Notes under the pieces: generated by a model | Seen by the model: only the letters and a program-made list of their open reading frames with translations | What the model was told of the DNA's origin: nothing | The model's database searches: none | In this document: one piece after another, positions 28,308 to 36,431 of the stretch | Position numbering within the stretch: the stretch's first letter is position 1 | How the letters are laid out: each line of letters begins with the position of its first letter | Origin: Nocardioides albidus | GTDB lineage: Bacteria > Actinomycetota > Actinomycetes > Propionibacteriales > Nocardioidaceae | Length of the DNA: 49,174 bases | Assembly: GCF_006335005.1 (NCBI RefSeq) | Contig: NZ_VDMP01000025.1 | Location: forward strand, 400,988 to 450,161 | Direction of reading: 5' to 3' | Program-made: the position numbers and the translations under genes

Positions 28308-30542
28308 GTGGCAGACGAGCTGGTGGAGCGCGAGGTCGCTGCGGAGCAGACCTTCGTCGACCGGGTCTACCGGCAGTTGGAGCAGGCGGGCGTCGCCGCC
28401 CAGCAGCTCGCGAGGGAGGGGCACTCGCGCGGCCGTCTCGGCCACGAGGGCGGCCTCGTCGAGCGCGACGCCATGGTCTTCCAGGCCGCGAAGCGGATCG
28501 CGCAGCTCGACGCCGCCCACGAGGGACTCGTCTTCGGACGCCTCGACCTCGACGCGGCGATCGACGCCGCCCCGCGCTACGTCGGCCGGATCGGCCTGCG
28601 CGACGACGACCACGAGTCGCTGCTGATCGACTGGCGCGCCCCGGCCGCCGCGGTGTTCTACCAGGCGACGGCCGCCGAGCCGCACGGAGTGCTGCGCCGC
28701 CGGGTGCTGCGCAGCACCGGCCGGCGTGTCGTGGGCGTCGAGGACGAGCTGCTCGACGCCGACGGGATCGCCGCTGCCGAGGAGCAGGGCCGCGAGCTGC
28801 CGATCGTCGGGGAGGGCGCGCTGATGGCGCAGCTCTCCCGCGCCCGCGACCGCTCGATGCACTCGATCGTCGCCACCATCCAGGCCGAGCAGGACAAGGC
28901 GATCCGCGCGCCTTCGAGGGGCGTCGTCACGATCTCCGGTGGTCCCGGCACCGGCAAGACCGTCGTCGCGCTCCACCGCGCGGCCTTCCTCCTCTACACC
29001 GACCGCCAGCGCTACGAGCGCGGCGGCGTGCTCGTCGTCGGGCCCTCCGGCGTGTTCATGCGCTACATCGAGCGGGTGCTGCCCTCGCTCGGCGAGACCG
29101 CGGTCGCGCTGCGCAGCCTCGGTGAGGTCGTCGACGAGGTGCGGGCGACCCGGCACGACGAGCCGGCGGTCGCCGACATCAAGGGCTCGGCGCGGATGGC
29201 CGAGCTGATGCGTCGTACGGCGCGCCAGCAGGCTCCCGGCAGCCCGCGCGAGTTCCGCGTGTTCTGGCGCGACGACAGGCTGGTCCTCGACCGCGGCAAG
29301 CTCGGTCAGGTCCGCCGGCAGCTGATGTCGCAGGGACTGCGCAACAAGCAGCTCCCTCGGGTCTCCCACGCGCTGCTCGACGCCCTGTGGCGCCAGGTCC
29401 GCGGCGAGCGCGGACGCGAGCAGGGGCGCGAGCGGTTCAACGAGGACATGCTCTCGCGCGACGACTTCCTCGACTTCGCCCTCGCCTGGTGGCCGCCGCT
29501 CGACGCGCCCACCGTGCTGTGCTGGCTGCGCGATCCGGAGTTCCTGGCGCGAGTGGCCGAGGGACTGCTGTCCGGAGAGGAGCAGCGACTGCTGCTCAAG
29601 ACCTGGGCCGACCTCGACCCGTCGCGTCCGATCAGCCCGCAGATCGCGATCGAGGACGTGCCGCTGCTCGACGAGCTGCGCTACGCCCTGGGCGACGTGC
29701 CCCAGAAGGCCGACGACGAGCGCGACGACCCGATCGCGCTCATCGAGGGCGCCGTCGACATCCAGGAGCTGATGACGGCCTCGGACCGCGAGTTCGCTCC
29801 GTCCGGCCGAGCCTGGCGTCCGCCGGTGTCGAGCATCGAGGACGACGGCTACGCCCACGTCCTCGTGGACGAGGCCCAGGACCTCACGCCGATGCAGTGG
29901 CGGATGGTGGGCCGTCGCGGCCGCACCGCCTCCTGGACCATCGTCGGCGACCCGGCCCAGTCGTCGTGGCCCGTCCCGGCCGAGTCGGACGCCGCGCGCG
30001 CCGCCGCGCTGGAGCGCAAGCAGATCCACTCGTTCCACCTCTCGACCAACTACCGCAACTCCGCCGAGATCTACGCCCACGCCGCCGCGTACGCCGAGCG
30101 GGTCGGGCTCGACGCCGACCTCCCCGACGCCGTACGCCGCACCGGCGAGGAGCCGGTCGCCGTCGAGCTGCCCGCGGACGCGAGCGCCGCCGACCTCGAG
30201 GCCGCCACCCGCGCCGCCGTGCTGGACGTCGCGGGGCGGGTCTCCGGCACCGTCGGCATCGTGGTCCCCGTCGCCCGCCGCTCCGAGGTCAACGCCTGGC
30301 TCGCGTCGTGGCCCGAGCTCGCCCACGACGCCGCCGGCGCCCGGGCCGCCATCGACTCCTCGGTCGCCCCGTCCGGCGACGACCGGGTCGTCGTGCTCAC
30401 CGGTCTCGACACCAAGGGCCTGGAGTTCGACGCCATCGTCGTGGTCCGGCCCCAGGAGATCGAGGACGAGTCGGCCACCGGCCGCGCCACCCTGTACGTC
30501 GTGCTCACCCGCGCCACCCAGCTGCTGACCACCGTCGGCTGA
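28308..30542 (+). CDS. helR: HelD/HelR-type RNA polymerase recycling motor ATPase
   Basis: A 744-residue UvrD/HelD-like superfamily I ATPase. The N-terminal ~110 residues form the coiled-coil arm that enters the RNA polymerase secondary channel in HelD proteins. Walker A is GGPGTGKT with Lys217, Walker B is DEAQD at residues 521-525, and motifs V-VI are visible in LTGLDTKGLEFDAIVV and LYVVLTRAT. The LLIDWRAPAAAVFYQA block is diagnostic of HelD/HelR over UvrD helicases. The family dissociates stalled RNA polymerase, and HelR proteins in Streptomyces also protect against rifamycins. I do not see the rifamycin-associated promoter element upstream, so inducible resistance is not supported here. 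GTG 28308 is chosen because the conserved ADELVERE start follows. Confidence 0.9.
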   Translation: MADELVEREVAAEQTFVDRVYRQLEQAGVAAQQLAREGHSRGRLGHEGGLVERDAMVFQAAKRIAQLDAAHEGLVFGRLDLDAAIDAAPRYVGRIGLRDDDHESLLIDWRAPAAAVFYQATAAEPHGVLRRRVLRSTGRRVVGVEDELLDADGIAAAEEQGRELPIVGEGALMAQLSRARDRSMHSIVATIQAEQDKAIRAPSRGVVTISGGPGTGKTVVALHRAAFLLYTDRQRYERGGVLVVGPSGVFMRYIERVLPSLGETAVALRSLGEVVDEVRATRHDEPAVADIKGSARMAELMRRTARQQAPGSPREFRVFWRDDRLVLDRGKLGQVRRQLMSQGLRNKQLPRVSHALLDALWRQVRGERGREQGRERFNEDMLSRDDFLDFALAWWPPLDAPTVLCWLRDPEFLARVAEGLLSGEEQRLLLKTWADLDPSRPISPQIAIEDVPLLDELRYALGDVPQKADDERDDPIALIEGAVDIQELMTASDREFAPSGRAWRPPVSSIEDDGYAHVLVDEAQDLTPMQWRMVGRRGRTASWTIVGDPAQSSWPVPAESDAARAAALERKQIHSFHLSTNYRNSAEIYAHAAAYAERVGLDADLPDAVRRTGEEPVAVELPADASAADLEAATRAAVLDVAGRVSGTVGIVVPVARRSEVNAWLASWPELAHDAAGARAAIDSSVAPSGDDRVVVLTGLDTKGLEFDAIVVVRPQEIEDESATGRATLYVVLTRATQLLTTVG

Positions 30543-30628
30543 CCGCGCTCCGCACTGGCCCGAAGGGGCCACCCGGGGTGAGTACGCCGACGCGGTCGCC
30601 CCGGCCGGATCCGGTCGACCATCGGGGG

Positions 30629-30991
30629 ATGAGACGGATGCTGAGGGCGGTCGCCGTGGCGGCCGTGGTGACGGTGGCCCTGGTCCTGATGGTCCAGGGC
30701 CTCGGCGCGCAGGTGTACTTCGAGCCCACCGAGGAGGCGGTCGCTGAGGCCCGGCACGGCGCCGCGCTGATCGCGTGGGCCTGCGTGTTGCTGAGCGCGG
30801 CGGCGGCGTACGCGTGCCTGGTCATGGAGCGATCGCCGTGGCTGGGGGCAGCTCTGATGGCGCCGGTCGTGCTGTGCGGCGGTCTCACCGCGGTGATGCC
30901 CGAGAGCCTCTGGGGCGTGCTGGCCGCGCTCGTCGCCGTGCCCGCCGCCGCGGTGGCCGGCCTCGTCATCCTCCTGCGGCCGGGCCGATGA
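30629..30991 (+). CDS. Small membrane protein
   Basis: A 120-residue hydrophobic protein with four predicted transmembrane helices: residues about 6-26, 46-64, 70-86 and 92-115. I recognise no family. The charged loop after the first helix (FEPTEEAVAEARHG) is probably outside the membrane. ATG 30629 gives a standard positive-inside N-terminus (MRRMLR); GTG 30578 in the same frame would add 17 polar residues. It follows helR by 86 bases. Resemblance is to many unassigned actinobacterial small membrane proteins, so no function is proposed. Confidence 0.65.
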   Translation: MRRMLRAVAVAAVVTVALVLMVQGLGAQVYFEPTEEAVAEARHGAALIAWACVLLSAAAAYACLVMERSPWLGAALMAPVVLCGGLTAVMPESLWGVLAALVAVPAAAVAGLVILLRPGR

Positions 30992-31143
30992 CGCTCCCGG
31001 GCGTCCTCGGGCACCTCACTCTCGCGGTCGTCGGGACCGCGCTGTTGGTGGACCTCTCCCGGCCGATCGCGTTCGGCGGGCCGGCTGGGACTGAGACCTC
31101 GGCCCGGAACGAACATCGACCTGGATCCGATCGACGGGCTTGA
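30988..31143 (+). CDS. Very small possible membrane peptide overlapping a terminator
   Basis: A 51-residue frame that begins with ATGA overlapping the stop of the preceding membrane protein. It encodes one hydrophobic segment (HLTLAVVGTALLVDL) and then a polar tail. The tail and stop codon are inside the strong hairpin at 31115-31159, which argues against a conserved protein end. It may be a coupled small protein or simply chance frame opening in GC-rich DNA. Confidence 0.25.
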   Translation: MTLPGVLGHLTLAVVGTALLVDLSRPIAFGGPAGTETSARNEHRPGSDRRA

Positions 31144-31159
31144 TCGGATCCAGGTCGAT
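31115..31159. terminator. Strong bidirectional terminator hairpin
   Basis: Bases 31115-31132 are the exact reverse complement of 31142-31159: an 18-bp perfect stem with a 9-base loop, containing a GGATCC core. It lies between convergent genes, the small membrane protein(s) on the plus strand and the basic protein at 31208-31525 on the minus strand, as expected for a shared terminator. Confidence 0.85.
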
Positions 31160-31207
31160 CATCGTGGGGCGTCGCGCTCCTCGATCGGGCCGTGCGGGAC
31201 CCGTCGC

Positions 31208-31525
31208 TCACCTGTCCTTCTTGGTCGACTTCGACGAGCCGCCGCGCAGGGTGATCCTCTCGACCTGGTCGGTCAGGCTCTGGGTGCGCTTGCGCAGGCT
31301 CTTGATGTCCTTGTCGGACGGGAGGATCTTGTCGCGCGCCTCCTTGCTGCGGGTGCGCGCCGACCTCTCGAGCTTGCCGGCGGCGTCCACGACGTCGTCG
31401 ACGACGTCCTTGGTGGTGTCGATCAGGTCCGAGAGGTAGTCGGTGATCGGGGTGCTCTTCGCCGACTTCTTCGCCGACTTCTTCGACGTGGACCTGCTGC
31501 GGGTGCTTGTGGTCGCGGTGGCCAT
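31208..31525 (-). CDS. Small basic protein with histone-H1-like Lys/Ser/Ala tail
   Basis: A 105-residue protein. Residues about 8-28 are a Ser/Thr/Lys/Ala-rich tail (TRSRSTSKKSAKKSAKSTP) like those of bacterial histone-like proteins. Residues about 30-60 form an amphipathic helix rich in Asp and Val (DLIDTTKDVVDDVVDAAGKL), and the rest is charged and probably coiled (KSLRKRTQSLTDQVERI). It ends in a second basic cluster. The ATG at 31525 has a GAGGAG ribosome binding site. There is no membrane helix or cysteine. It could be a nucleoid- or granule-associated protein; I do not recognise a family. Confidence 0.7.
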   Translation of the reverse strand: MATATTSTRSRSTSKKSAKKSAKSTPITDYLSDLIDTTKDVVDDVVDAAGKLERSARTRSKEARDKILPSDKDIKSLRKRTQSLTDQVERITLRGGSSKSTKKDR

Positions 31526-31758
31526 GGCTGTCTCCTCTGGAGGGGATCTTCGGGGGTGTGTCATCGGGGTGTGGTCACGGACACGGTGCGTCGTGACGGC
31601 ACCACTCTCCGGCGCGCAGCCCCTCCCGCTCTTGTGCATCCCGCACAGAGAGCGCGCTGCTCGTTGGCCCGCTCGCCGTAGGACGCGGCGCGTCACTTTG
31701 TGACCGTTGAACATCGGTCCCCTCAGGCGCGGGACCCTTCTCAGGCAGGGAGAAGCAG

Positions 31759-33135
31759 ATGCAGTCAACGAGCGAGATCGTCCACGATCTCCAGGCCAAC
31801 TGGCCCATCTACGCGGCGATGCCGGTGATGGCGGCGGTCATCGGCTGGTTCACCAAGCTGGTGGCGATCAAGATGATGTTCCGCCCGCACGTACGCCGCG
31901 GGATCGGCCCGCTGGGCTGGCAGGGCATCATCCCGCGGCGTGCTCCGCAGATGGTCGACGTGCTCTGCGAGACGCTGACCGGCCGGCTGATCAGCGCCGA
32001 GGAGATCATCGACCGCATCGACGGCGACGAGCTCGCTCGCCGGATCGAGCGTCCGCTGCGCAAGGCGGTCGCCACGGTGGCGCCCCAGATCGTCGAGGAG
32101 TACCAGCCGGCGGTCTGGAACCTGCTGCCGAGGGCCGGCCGGGACGCCATCGTGCAGCGCGCCCAGGAGCTGGCGCCCGACCTGATCCCCGCGTTCGTCG
32201 AGGCGCTGCGCGACAACATCGACGAGGTCTTCGACCTGCGCGCCATGGTGACCGAGCAGTTCCTGTCCGACCCCGACATCCTGGAGTCGATGTTCCTCGA
32301 CGTCGGGCGTCGCGAGTTCACCTTCATCCGCCGCAGCGGGCTCGGCTTCGGCTTCTGCATCGGCCTGGTCCAGGTCGTGTGCTGGGCGCTGTTCCACGAG
32401 CCGCTGCTGATGCCGGTCTTCGGCCTGTTCACCGGCTGGTTCACCGACTGGGCGGCGCTGCGGCTGATCTTCACCCCGCGCGAGCCCACCAAGTACCTCG
32501 GCGTGATCACCTGGCAGGGCCTCTTCCTCAAGCACCGGATCCCCGTCTCCGAGGAGTACGGCGTGCTCATCGCCAGCCGGGTCCTCACCGCCGAGAACCT
32601 CGTGACCGCGGTGATGACCGGCCCGCGGTCCGACCGGGTCGCCGGACTGCTCGCACCGATCATCGAGGAGCACGTCCGGTCCCAGCTGCTCGACCTGGAC
32701 CGGCATCTCGACCGGCACGCGCGCCGCGCGCTGCGCAGCCTCGACCTGCCCGGCGGTGCCGTGCTCGACGGTCTCGGCGAGACGGTCGGATCCGTCGTCG
32801 GCGGCCTGACCGGCGCGGTCGGCGCGCCCCTGCGCGCCGCGGGCTCGGCCGGCCTCGCGGTGGCGCAGGCCGGGCCGATAAGCGAGGCAGCTGCCGCCGA
32901 GCTGGTCGAGCGCCTGCCCGGGGTGCTCGCTCCGGCGTACGACTATCTCGACGAGGCGCTGGAGATCAGGACGACGATGGCGACCAAGATGGTCGCGATG
33001 ACGCCCGCGGAGTTCGAGGGCGTGCTGCGCCCGGCCTTCCAGCAGGACGAGCGGACGCTGATCATGGTGGGCGCGATCCTCGGCTTCCTCGTCGGCGAGG
33101 GCCAGGTCCTGCTGCTCGAGCACCTCGCCCACTGA
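31759..33135 (+). CDS. DUF445 family membrane-associated protein
   Basis: A 458-residue DUF445 (PF04286) protein. It begins with a membrane segment and the signature GWFTKLVAIKMMFRP, and this motif recurs about 200 residues later as GWFTDWAALRLIFTP, so the protein is an internal duplication of two membrane anchors with long helical regions between them. The C-terminus has a final hydrophobic segment (IMVGAILGFLVGEG). The function of the family is unknown; it is related to YheB-type proteins. ATG 31759 follows an AGGGAGAAG box. The 233 bases upstream (31526-31758) contain no gene and presumably the promoter; I see no clear motif. Confidence 0.88.
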   Translation: MQSTSEIVHDLQANWPIYAAMPVMAAVIGWFTKLVAIKMMFRPHVRRGIGPLGWQGIIPRRAPQMVDVLCETLTGRLISAEEIIDRIDGDELARRIERPLRKAVATVAPQIVEEYQPAVWNLLPRAGRDAIVQRAQELAPDLIPAFVEALRDNIDEVFDLRAMVTEQFLSDPDILESMFLDVGRREFTFIRRSGLGFGFCIGLVQVVCWALFHEPLLMPVFGLFTGWFTDWAALRLIFTPREPTKYLGVITWQGLFLKHRIPVSEEYGVLIASRVLTAENLVTAVMTGPRSDRVAGLLAPIIEEHVRSQLLDLDRHLDRHARRALRSLDLPGGAVLDGLGETVGSVVGGLTGAVGAPLRAAGSAGLAVAQAGPISEAAAAELVERLPGVLAPAYDYLDEALEIRTTMATKMVAMTPAEFEGVLRPAFQQDERTLIMVGAILGFLVGEGQVLLLEHLAH

Positions 33136-33300
33136 CCGCAGCCCACTGACCGCACCACCGACCCGACCGGCTCCGGTTGTGCACGAGGCCCAACGCAGCC
33201 CGCAAGGTTGTGCGCTCGTCCGAGAAGCGGAGGGCCTCTCCGGCGCAGGCTTGAGACATCCGGCGACGAGGTCGTCGCCACCAGTTCCGAGGAGGACGAG

Positions 33301-34767
33301 ATGGCCAGCAACGAGGCAGGGCCCGGCGCCGCGACGGGCGCCGAGCAGGCGCCCTGGAAGGACAAGAAGCGCTACCTGTGGGTCCTGGGACTCGTCGTCC
33401 CGACCACGCCCATCGCCGGCATCGCGCTGTTCGAGGCGACCGGTCAGGCCCTGTGGTTCTGGCTCACCCCCGTCGTCTTCTTCGCGCTGATCCCGCTCAT
33501 CGACCTGGTCGCCGGGTACGACGACACCAACCCGCCGGACGAGGTCATCGAGGCGCTGGAGAACGACAAGTACTACCGGTGGGTGACCTACCTCTACCTC
33601 CCCGTCCAGTACGTCGGGTTCGTCGTGGCGATGGGCTACCTGGCGACCGCCGACCTCTCCGTCGCCGCGAAGGTCGGTCTGGCGATCTCGATCGGCGTCG
33701 TCGGCGGCGTCGCGATCAACACCGCCCACGAGCTCGGGCACAAGCGGGAGTCGGTCGAGCGCTGGGCCTCGAAGATCGCGTTGGCGCAGACGTTCTACGG
33801 CCACTTCTACATCGAGCACAACCGCGGGCACCACGTGCGCGTCGCGACGCCCGAGGACCCCGCGTCGAGCCGGATGGGCGAGAGCGTCTACCGGTTCTGG
33901 CCGCGCACCGTCCTCGGCTCCCTGAAGAGCTCCTGGGAGCTCGAGGCCAAGCGCTACCAGCGCAAGGGCACGCATCCCTTCCACCTCGGCAACGACGTGC
34001 TCAACGCCTGGCTGATGACGGTCGTGCTGTGGGGCGGGCTGATGCTCGGTCTCGCGCTGGCGTACGACGTCAACCCGCTCGGGCTGCTGCCCTACCTGGC
34101 CCTGCAGGCGTTCGTCGGCTTCTCGCTCCTCGAGGTCGTCAACTACATGGAGCACTACGGCATGGTGCGCCAGAAGGTCGGCACGCCCGGCAAGATGCGC
34201 TACGAGCGGGTGACGCCGGCGCACTCGTGGAACTCCAACAACATCGCGACCAACGTGCTGCTCTACCACCTCCAGCGCCACAGCGACCACCACGCCAACC
34301 CGACCCGGCGCTACCAGACCCTGCGTGACTTCAAGGACGCTCCCGTCCTGCCGACCGGCTACACCGGCATGATCGTCGTCGCCCTCTTCCCACCGGCCTT
34401 CCGGGCGCTGATGGACAAGCGGGTGCTGGACCACTACGACGGCGACCTGCGCCGCGCCAACCTGCACCCGGCCAAGCGGGAGCGGCTGCTGCGGAAGTAC
34501 CCCGTGCCGGCCGAGCTCCTCGCCCGCGAGGCCGCGCTCCGGGCCGACACCAGCGCGCGCGCGTTCGAGGGCGAGGTGCTGGCCGCGCAGTGCCCCGGCT
34601 GCGGCTACACCTACGAGGTCGCCGAGGGCAACGAGCTGGAGGGCTTCGCCGCCGGCACGGCGTGGACGGACATCCCCGACGACTGGTGCTGCCCGGACTG
34701 CGGTGTGCGCGAGAAGGTCGACTTCACCGCCGTCGAGCCCCGTCGCCACGTCGGGGTCGGAGCGTGA
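33301..34767 (+). CDS. alkB: Alkane 1-monooxygenase AlkB fused to rubredoxin
   Basis: A 488-residue membrane di-iron hydroxylase joined to its electron carrier. The AlkB part (to about residue 410) has the four histidine blocks: HELGH at residue 143, then EHNRGHHVRVATPEDPASS, then NYMEHYG, and LQRHSDHHANPTRRYQTL, plus about six membrane helices. The C-terminal rubredoxin domain binds one iron through Cys431 and Cys434 (CPGCGY) and Cys464 and Cys467 (CCPDCG). Such fusions are known from actinobacteria, for example Dietzia AlkW1. The enzyme hydroxylates terminal methyl groups of medium- or long-chain alkanes. ATG 33301 has a GAGGAGGACGAG box. The stop overlaps the GTG of a ferredoxin gene. Confidence 0.95.
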   Translation: MASNEAGPGAATGAEQAPWKDKKRYLWVLGLVVPTTPIAGIALFEATGQALWFWLTPVVFFALIPLIDLVAGYDDTNPPDEVIEALENDKYYRWVTYLYLPVQYVGFVVAMGYLATADLSVAAKVGLAISIGVVGGVAINTAHELGHKRESVERWASKIALAQTFYGHFYIEHNRGHHVRVATPEDPASSRMGESVYRFWPRTVLGSLKSSWELEAKRYQRKGTHPFHLGNDVLNAWLMTVVLWGGLMLGLALAYDVNPLGLLPYLALQAFVGFSLLEVVNYMEHYGMVRQKVGTPGKMRYERVTPAHSWNSNNIATNVLLYHLQRHSDHHANPTRRYQTLRDFKDAPVLPTGYTGMIVVALFPPAFRALMDKRVLDHYDGDLRRANLHPAKRERLLRKYPVPAELLAREAALRADTSARAFEGEVLAAQCPGCGYTYEVAEGNELEGFAAGTAWTDIPDDWCCPDCGVREKVDFTAVEPRRHVGVGA

Positions 34768-34967
34768 GTGCGATGCGGATCGTGGCCGACAGGTCGAAGT
34801 GCGAGGGTCTCGGGATGTGCGAGTCGATGGCCGACGACTACTTCGAGGTCGACGACGACGAGGAGCTGGTCAACGTCCTCGACGCCGACCCGCCGGAGTC
34901 CGACCGGGCGCACGTGTACGCCGCGGTCCAGGCCTGTCCGGTCCTGGCGCTCACCCTCGAGGGCTGA
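34764..34967 (+). CDS. Small 3Fe-4S/4Fe-4S ferredoxin
   Basis: A 67-residue ferredoxin of the single-cluster type often paired with cytochromes P450 in actinobacteria. The cysteines lie in RSKCEGLGMCES and QACPV, giving C-x5-C and a distant CP pair, the ligand set of a 3Fe-4S (or 4Fe-4S with an alternative ligand) cluster. The N-terminus (MRIVADRSKC) and the acidic middle are typical. GTG 34764 overlaps the alkB stop by four bases, so it is co-translated with the hydroxylase; ATG 34770 is also possible. Pairing a P450-type ferredoxin with a rubredoxin-fused AlkB is unusual and could serve a P450 elsewhere. Confidence 0.88.
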   Translation: MSAMRIVADRSKCEGLGMCESMADDYFEVDDDEELVNVLDADPPESDRAHVYAAVQACPVLALTLEG

Positions 34968-34982
34968 TCCCACCCCTGACCG

Positions 34983-35017
34983 CCGAAGGCGCACCCACCT
35001 GCCGGGTGCGCCTTCGG
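34983..35017. terminator. Intrinsic terminator hairpin
   Basis: Bases 34983-34996 are the exact reverse complement of 35004-35017, a 14-bp GC-rich stem with a 7-base loop. It lies 15 bases after the ferredoxin stop and 23 bases before the stop of the convergent PucR-type regulator, so it can end transcripts from both directions. Confidence 0.85.
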
Positions 35018-35039
35018 TGCTGTTCATCGGCCACGCCGG

Positions 35040-36266
35040 TCATCGGCCTCGGTGGAACAGGGCGTGGTGGCGCAGCGCGACGGCGAGCTCGGGGTCGATC
35101 CGGCCGACCGGGCGGCCGAGCAGGTCCTCGGCCTGGGTGAGGCGGTAGCGGATGGTGTTGCGGTGGACGACCAGCGCCCGCGCCGCGTCCTCCGCGCTGC
35201 CGCCGCTGTCGAGGTACGCCGTCAGCGTCTCGCGGATCCGGGCGACGCTCTCCTCGTCGCCGGCGAGCGGGCCGAGCTGGCGGGCCATGAACCGGTCGAC
35301 CTCGGGGGAGCAGCCGAGCAGGACGGGCAGCTCCACGGCGGCGTACACGGCCAGCCAGGAGTCGGTGTCGGGGACGGTGACCCGCAGGGTGCCCTGGGCC
35401 TCGCGGTGCGAGGCGACGAAGCCGGCGATGTTGGGGGTCGCGGACCCGATGCCGGCCACGACGCTGTCCCGGCGCAGGTCCGCGGCCGACGCGGCGAGTC
35501 CGGCGAGGTCGGGCTCGTCGCGGGTGGCGAGCCACATCCACAGCTGGCGCCCGCCCGGCTTGACGACGAGCGGCTTCGCCGCGCCGATGTGCCTGGCGAG
35601 CTCGGCGGCGAGCGGCTCGAGGACGCCGGCCTGCTCGGCGTCGCCGACCGAGAGCACGACCGCGGTGTGGTGCACGGAGATCGGGTAGCCGCCGAGGGCG
35701 GCCGAGGCCTCCCGGGGATCGGTGAGCTCACCGGCGAGGACCGAGCGCACCGACTCGAAGCGCTGGGCGGCCGCACCGGCGAGCACCTGCGCACGGGCGG
35801 CCTGGTAGGTGTCGATCGACTCGGTGATCGACTGGTCGAGCCACACGCCGGCCCGGTTCCAGAAGTACATGAGCACGTCGGCGCGGTCGATCTCGCCCGG
35901 TGGCAGCGCCCGGATCACCTCGCTGACATAGGCCCACACCTCCTGCTGGGCGACCCGGTAGAACCGGATCAGTGACTCCAGCGGCAGCTGCCGGTCGGCG
36001 ATGTCGACGGACAGCCTGCGGGCCCGCTCGGGCAGGTGGAAGTGCTGCTCGGGCTGGGCGAAGTCGCCGAGGAAGGCGACCCAGTGGTCCCGCACGGTCG
36101 CCCGCAGCTCCTCGTCCAGGCCGTCGACCAGGGCGACCTCCGGCATCTCGCGCAGGATCGCCGCGGTGACGCGATCGGCCCAGGCGTCGACCTGCTCGGG
36201 CTGAGCCTGCTCCGCGACGTACGTCAACAGCCACGGTGCGAGATCGGACGGCTCGGACGCGCTCAC
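35040..36266 (-). CDS. PucR/CdaR-type transcriptional regulator
   Basis: A 408-residue regulator. The C-terminal helix-turn-helix is the PucR type: LTAYLDSGGSAEDAARALVV and HRNTIRYRLTQAEDLLGR, near residues 343-385. A GGDEF-like or CdaR-type sensory region precedes it (about residues 170-310), and the N-terminus (about 10-160) is a helical RsbR-like or unassigned sensor. Members of this family regulate alkane, purine or sugar-acid catabolism. It converges on the alkB-ferredoxin genes and is divergent from the ChoD-like gene, so it may control either set. The GTG at 36266 is the start. The divergent gap 36267-36431 (165 bases) holds the promoters; I see no obvious operator. Confidence 0.88.
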   Translation of the reverse strand: MSASEPSDLAPWLLTYVAEQAQPEQVDAWADRVTAAILREMPEVALVDGLDEELRATVRDHWVAFLGDFAQPEQHFHLPERARRLSVDIADRQLPLESLIRFYRVAQQEVWAYVSEVIRALPPGEIDRADVLMYFWNRAGVWLDQSITESIDTYQAARAQVLAGAAAQRFESVRSVLAGELTDPREASAALGGYPISVHHTAVVLSVGDAEQAGVLEPLAAELARHIGAAKPLVVKPGGRQLWMWLATRDEPDLAGLAASAADLRRDSVVAGIGSATPNIAGFVASHREAQGTLRVTVPDTDSWLAVYAAVELPVLLGCSPEVDRFMARQLGPLAGDEESVARIRETLTAYLDSGGSAEDAARALVVHRNTIRYRLTQAEDLLGRPVGRIDPELAVALRHHALFHRGR

Positions 36267-36431
36267 CCGGCCAGCCTAGGGCGCGGGCGACGGTCCTTGT
36301 GCAGGATGACAACCCGCCCGCGGTTCTTTGGATCGTCGCCATGAGCGCGCCACCACCGTCACCGGGTGGACTGGGCGGTCACAGGCGGGCCCGACACAGG
36401 GGCCCTGCCGCTCCCATGGGGGTGCCTCCGC

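Noticed and set aside
31765..34749. A 994-codon minus-strand frame opposite DUF445 and alkB
   Set aside because: It mirrors two well-supported plus-strand genes, has low-complexity composition and no start signal.
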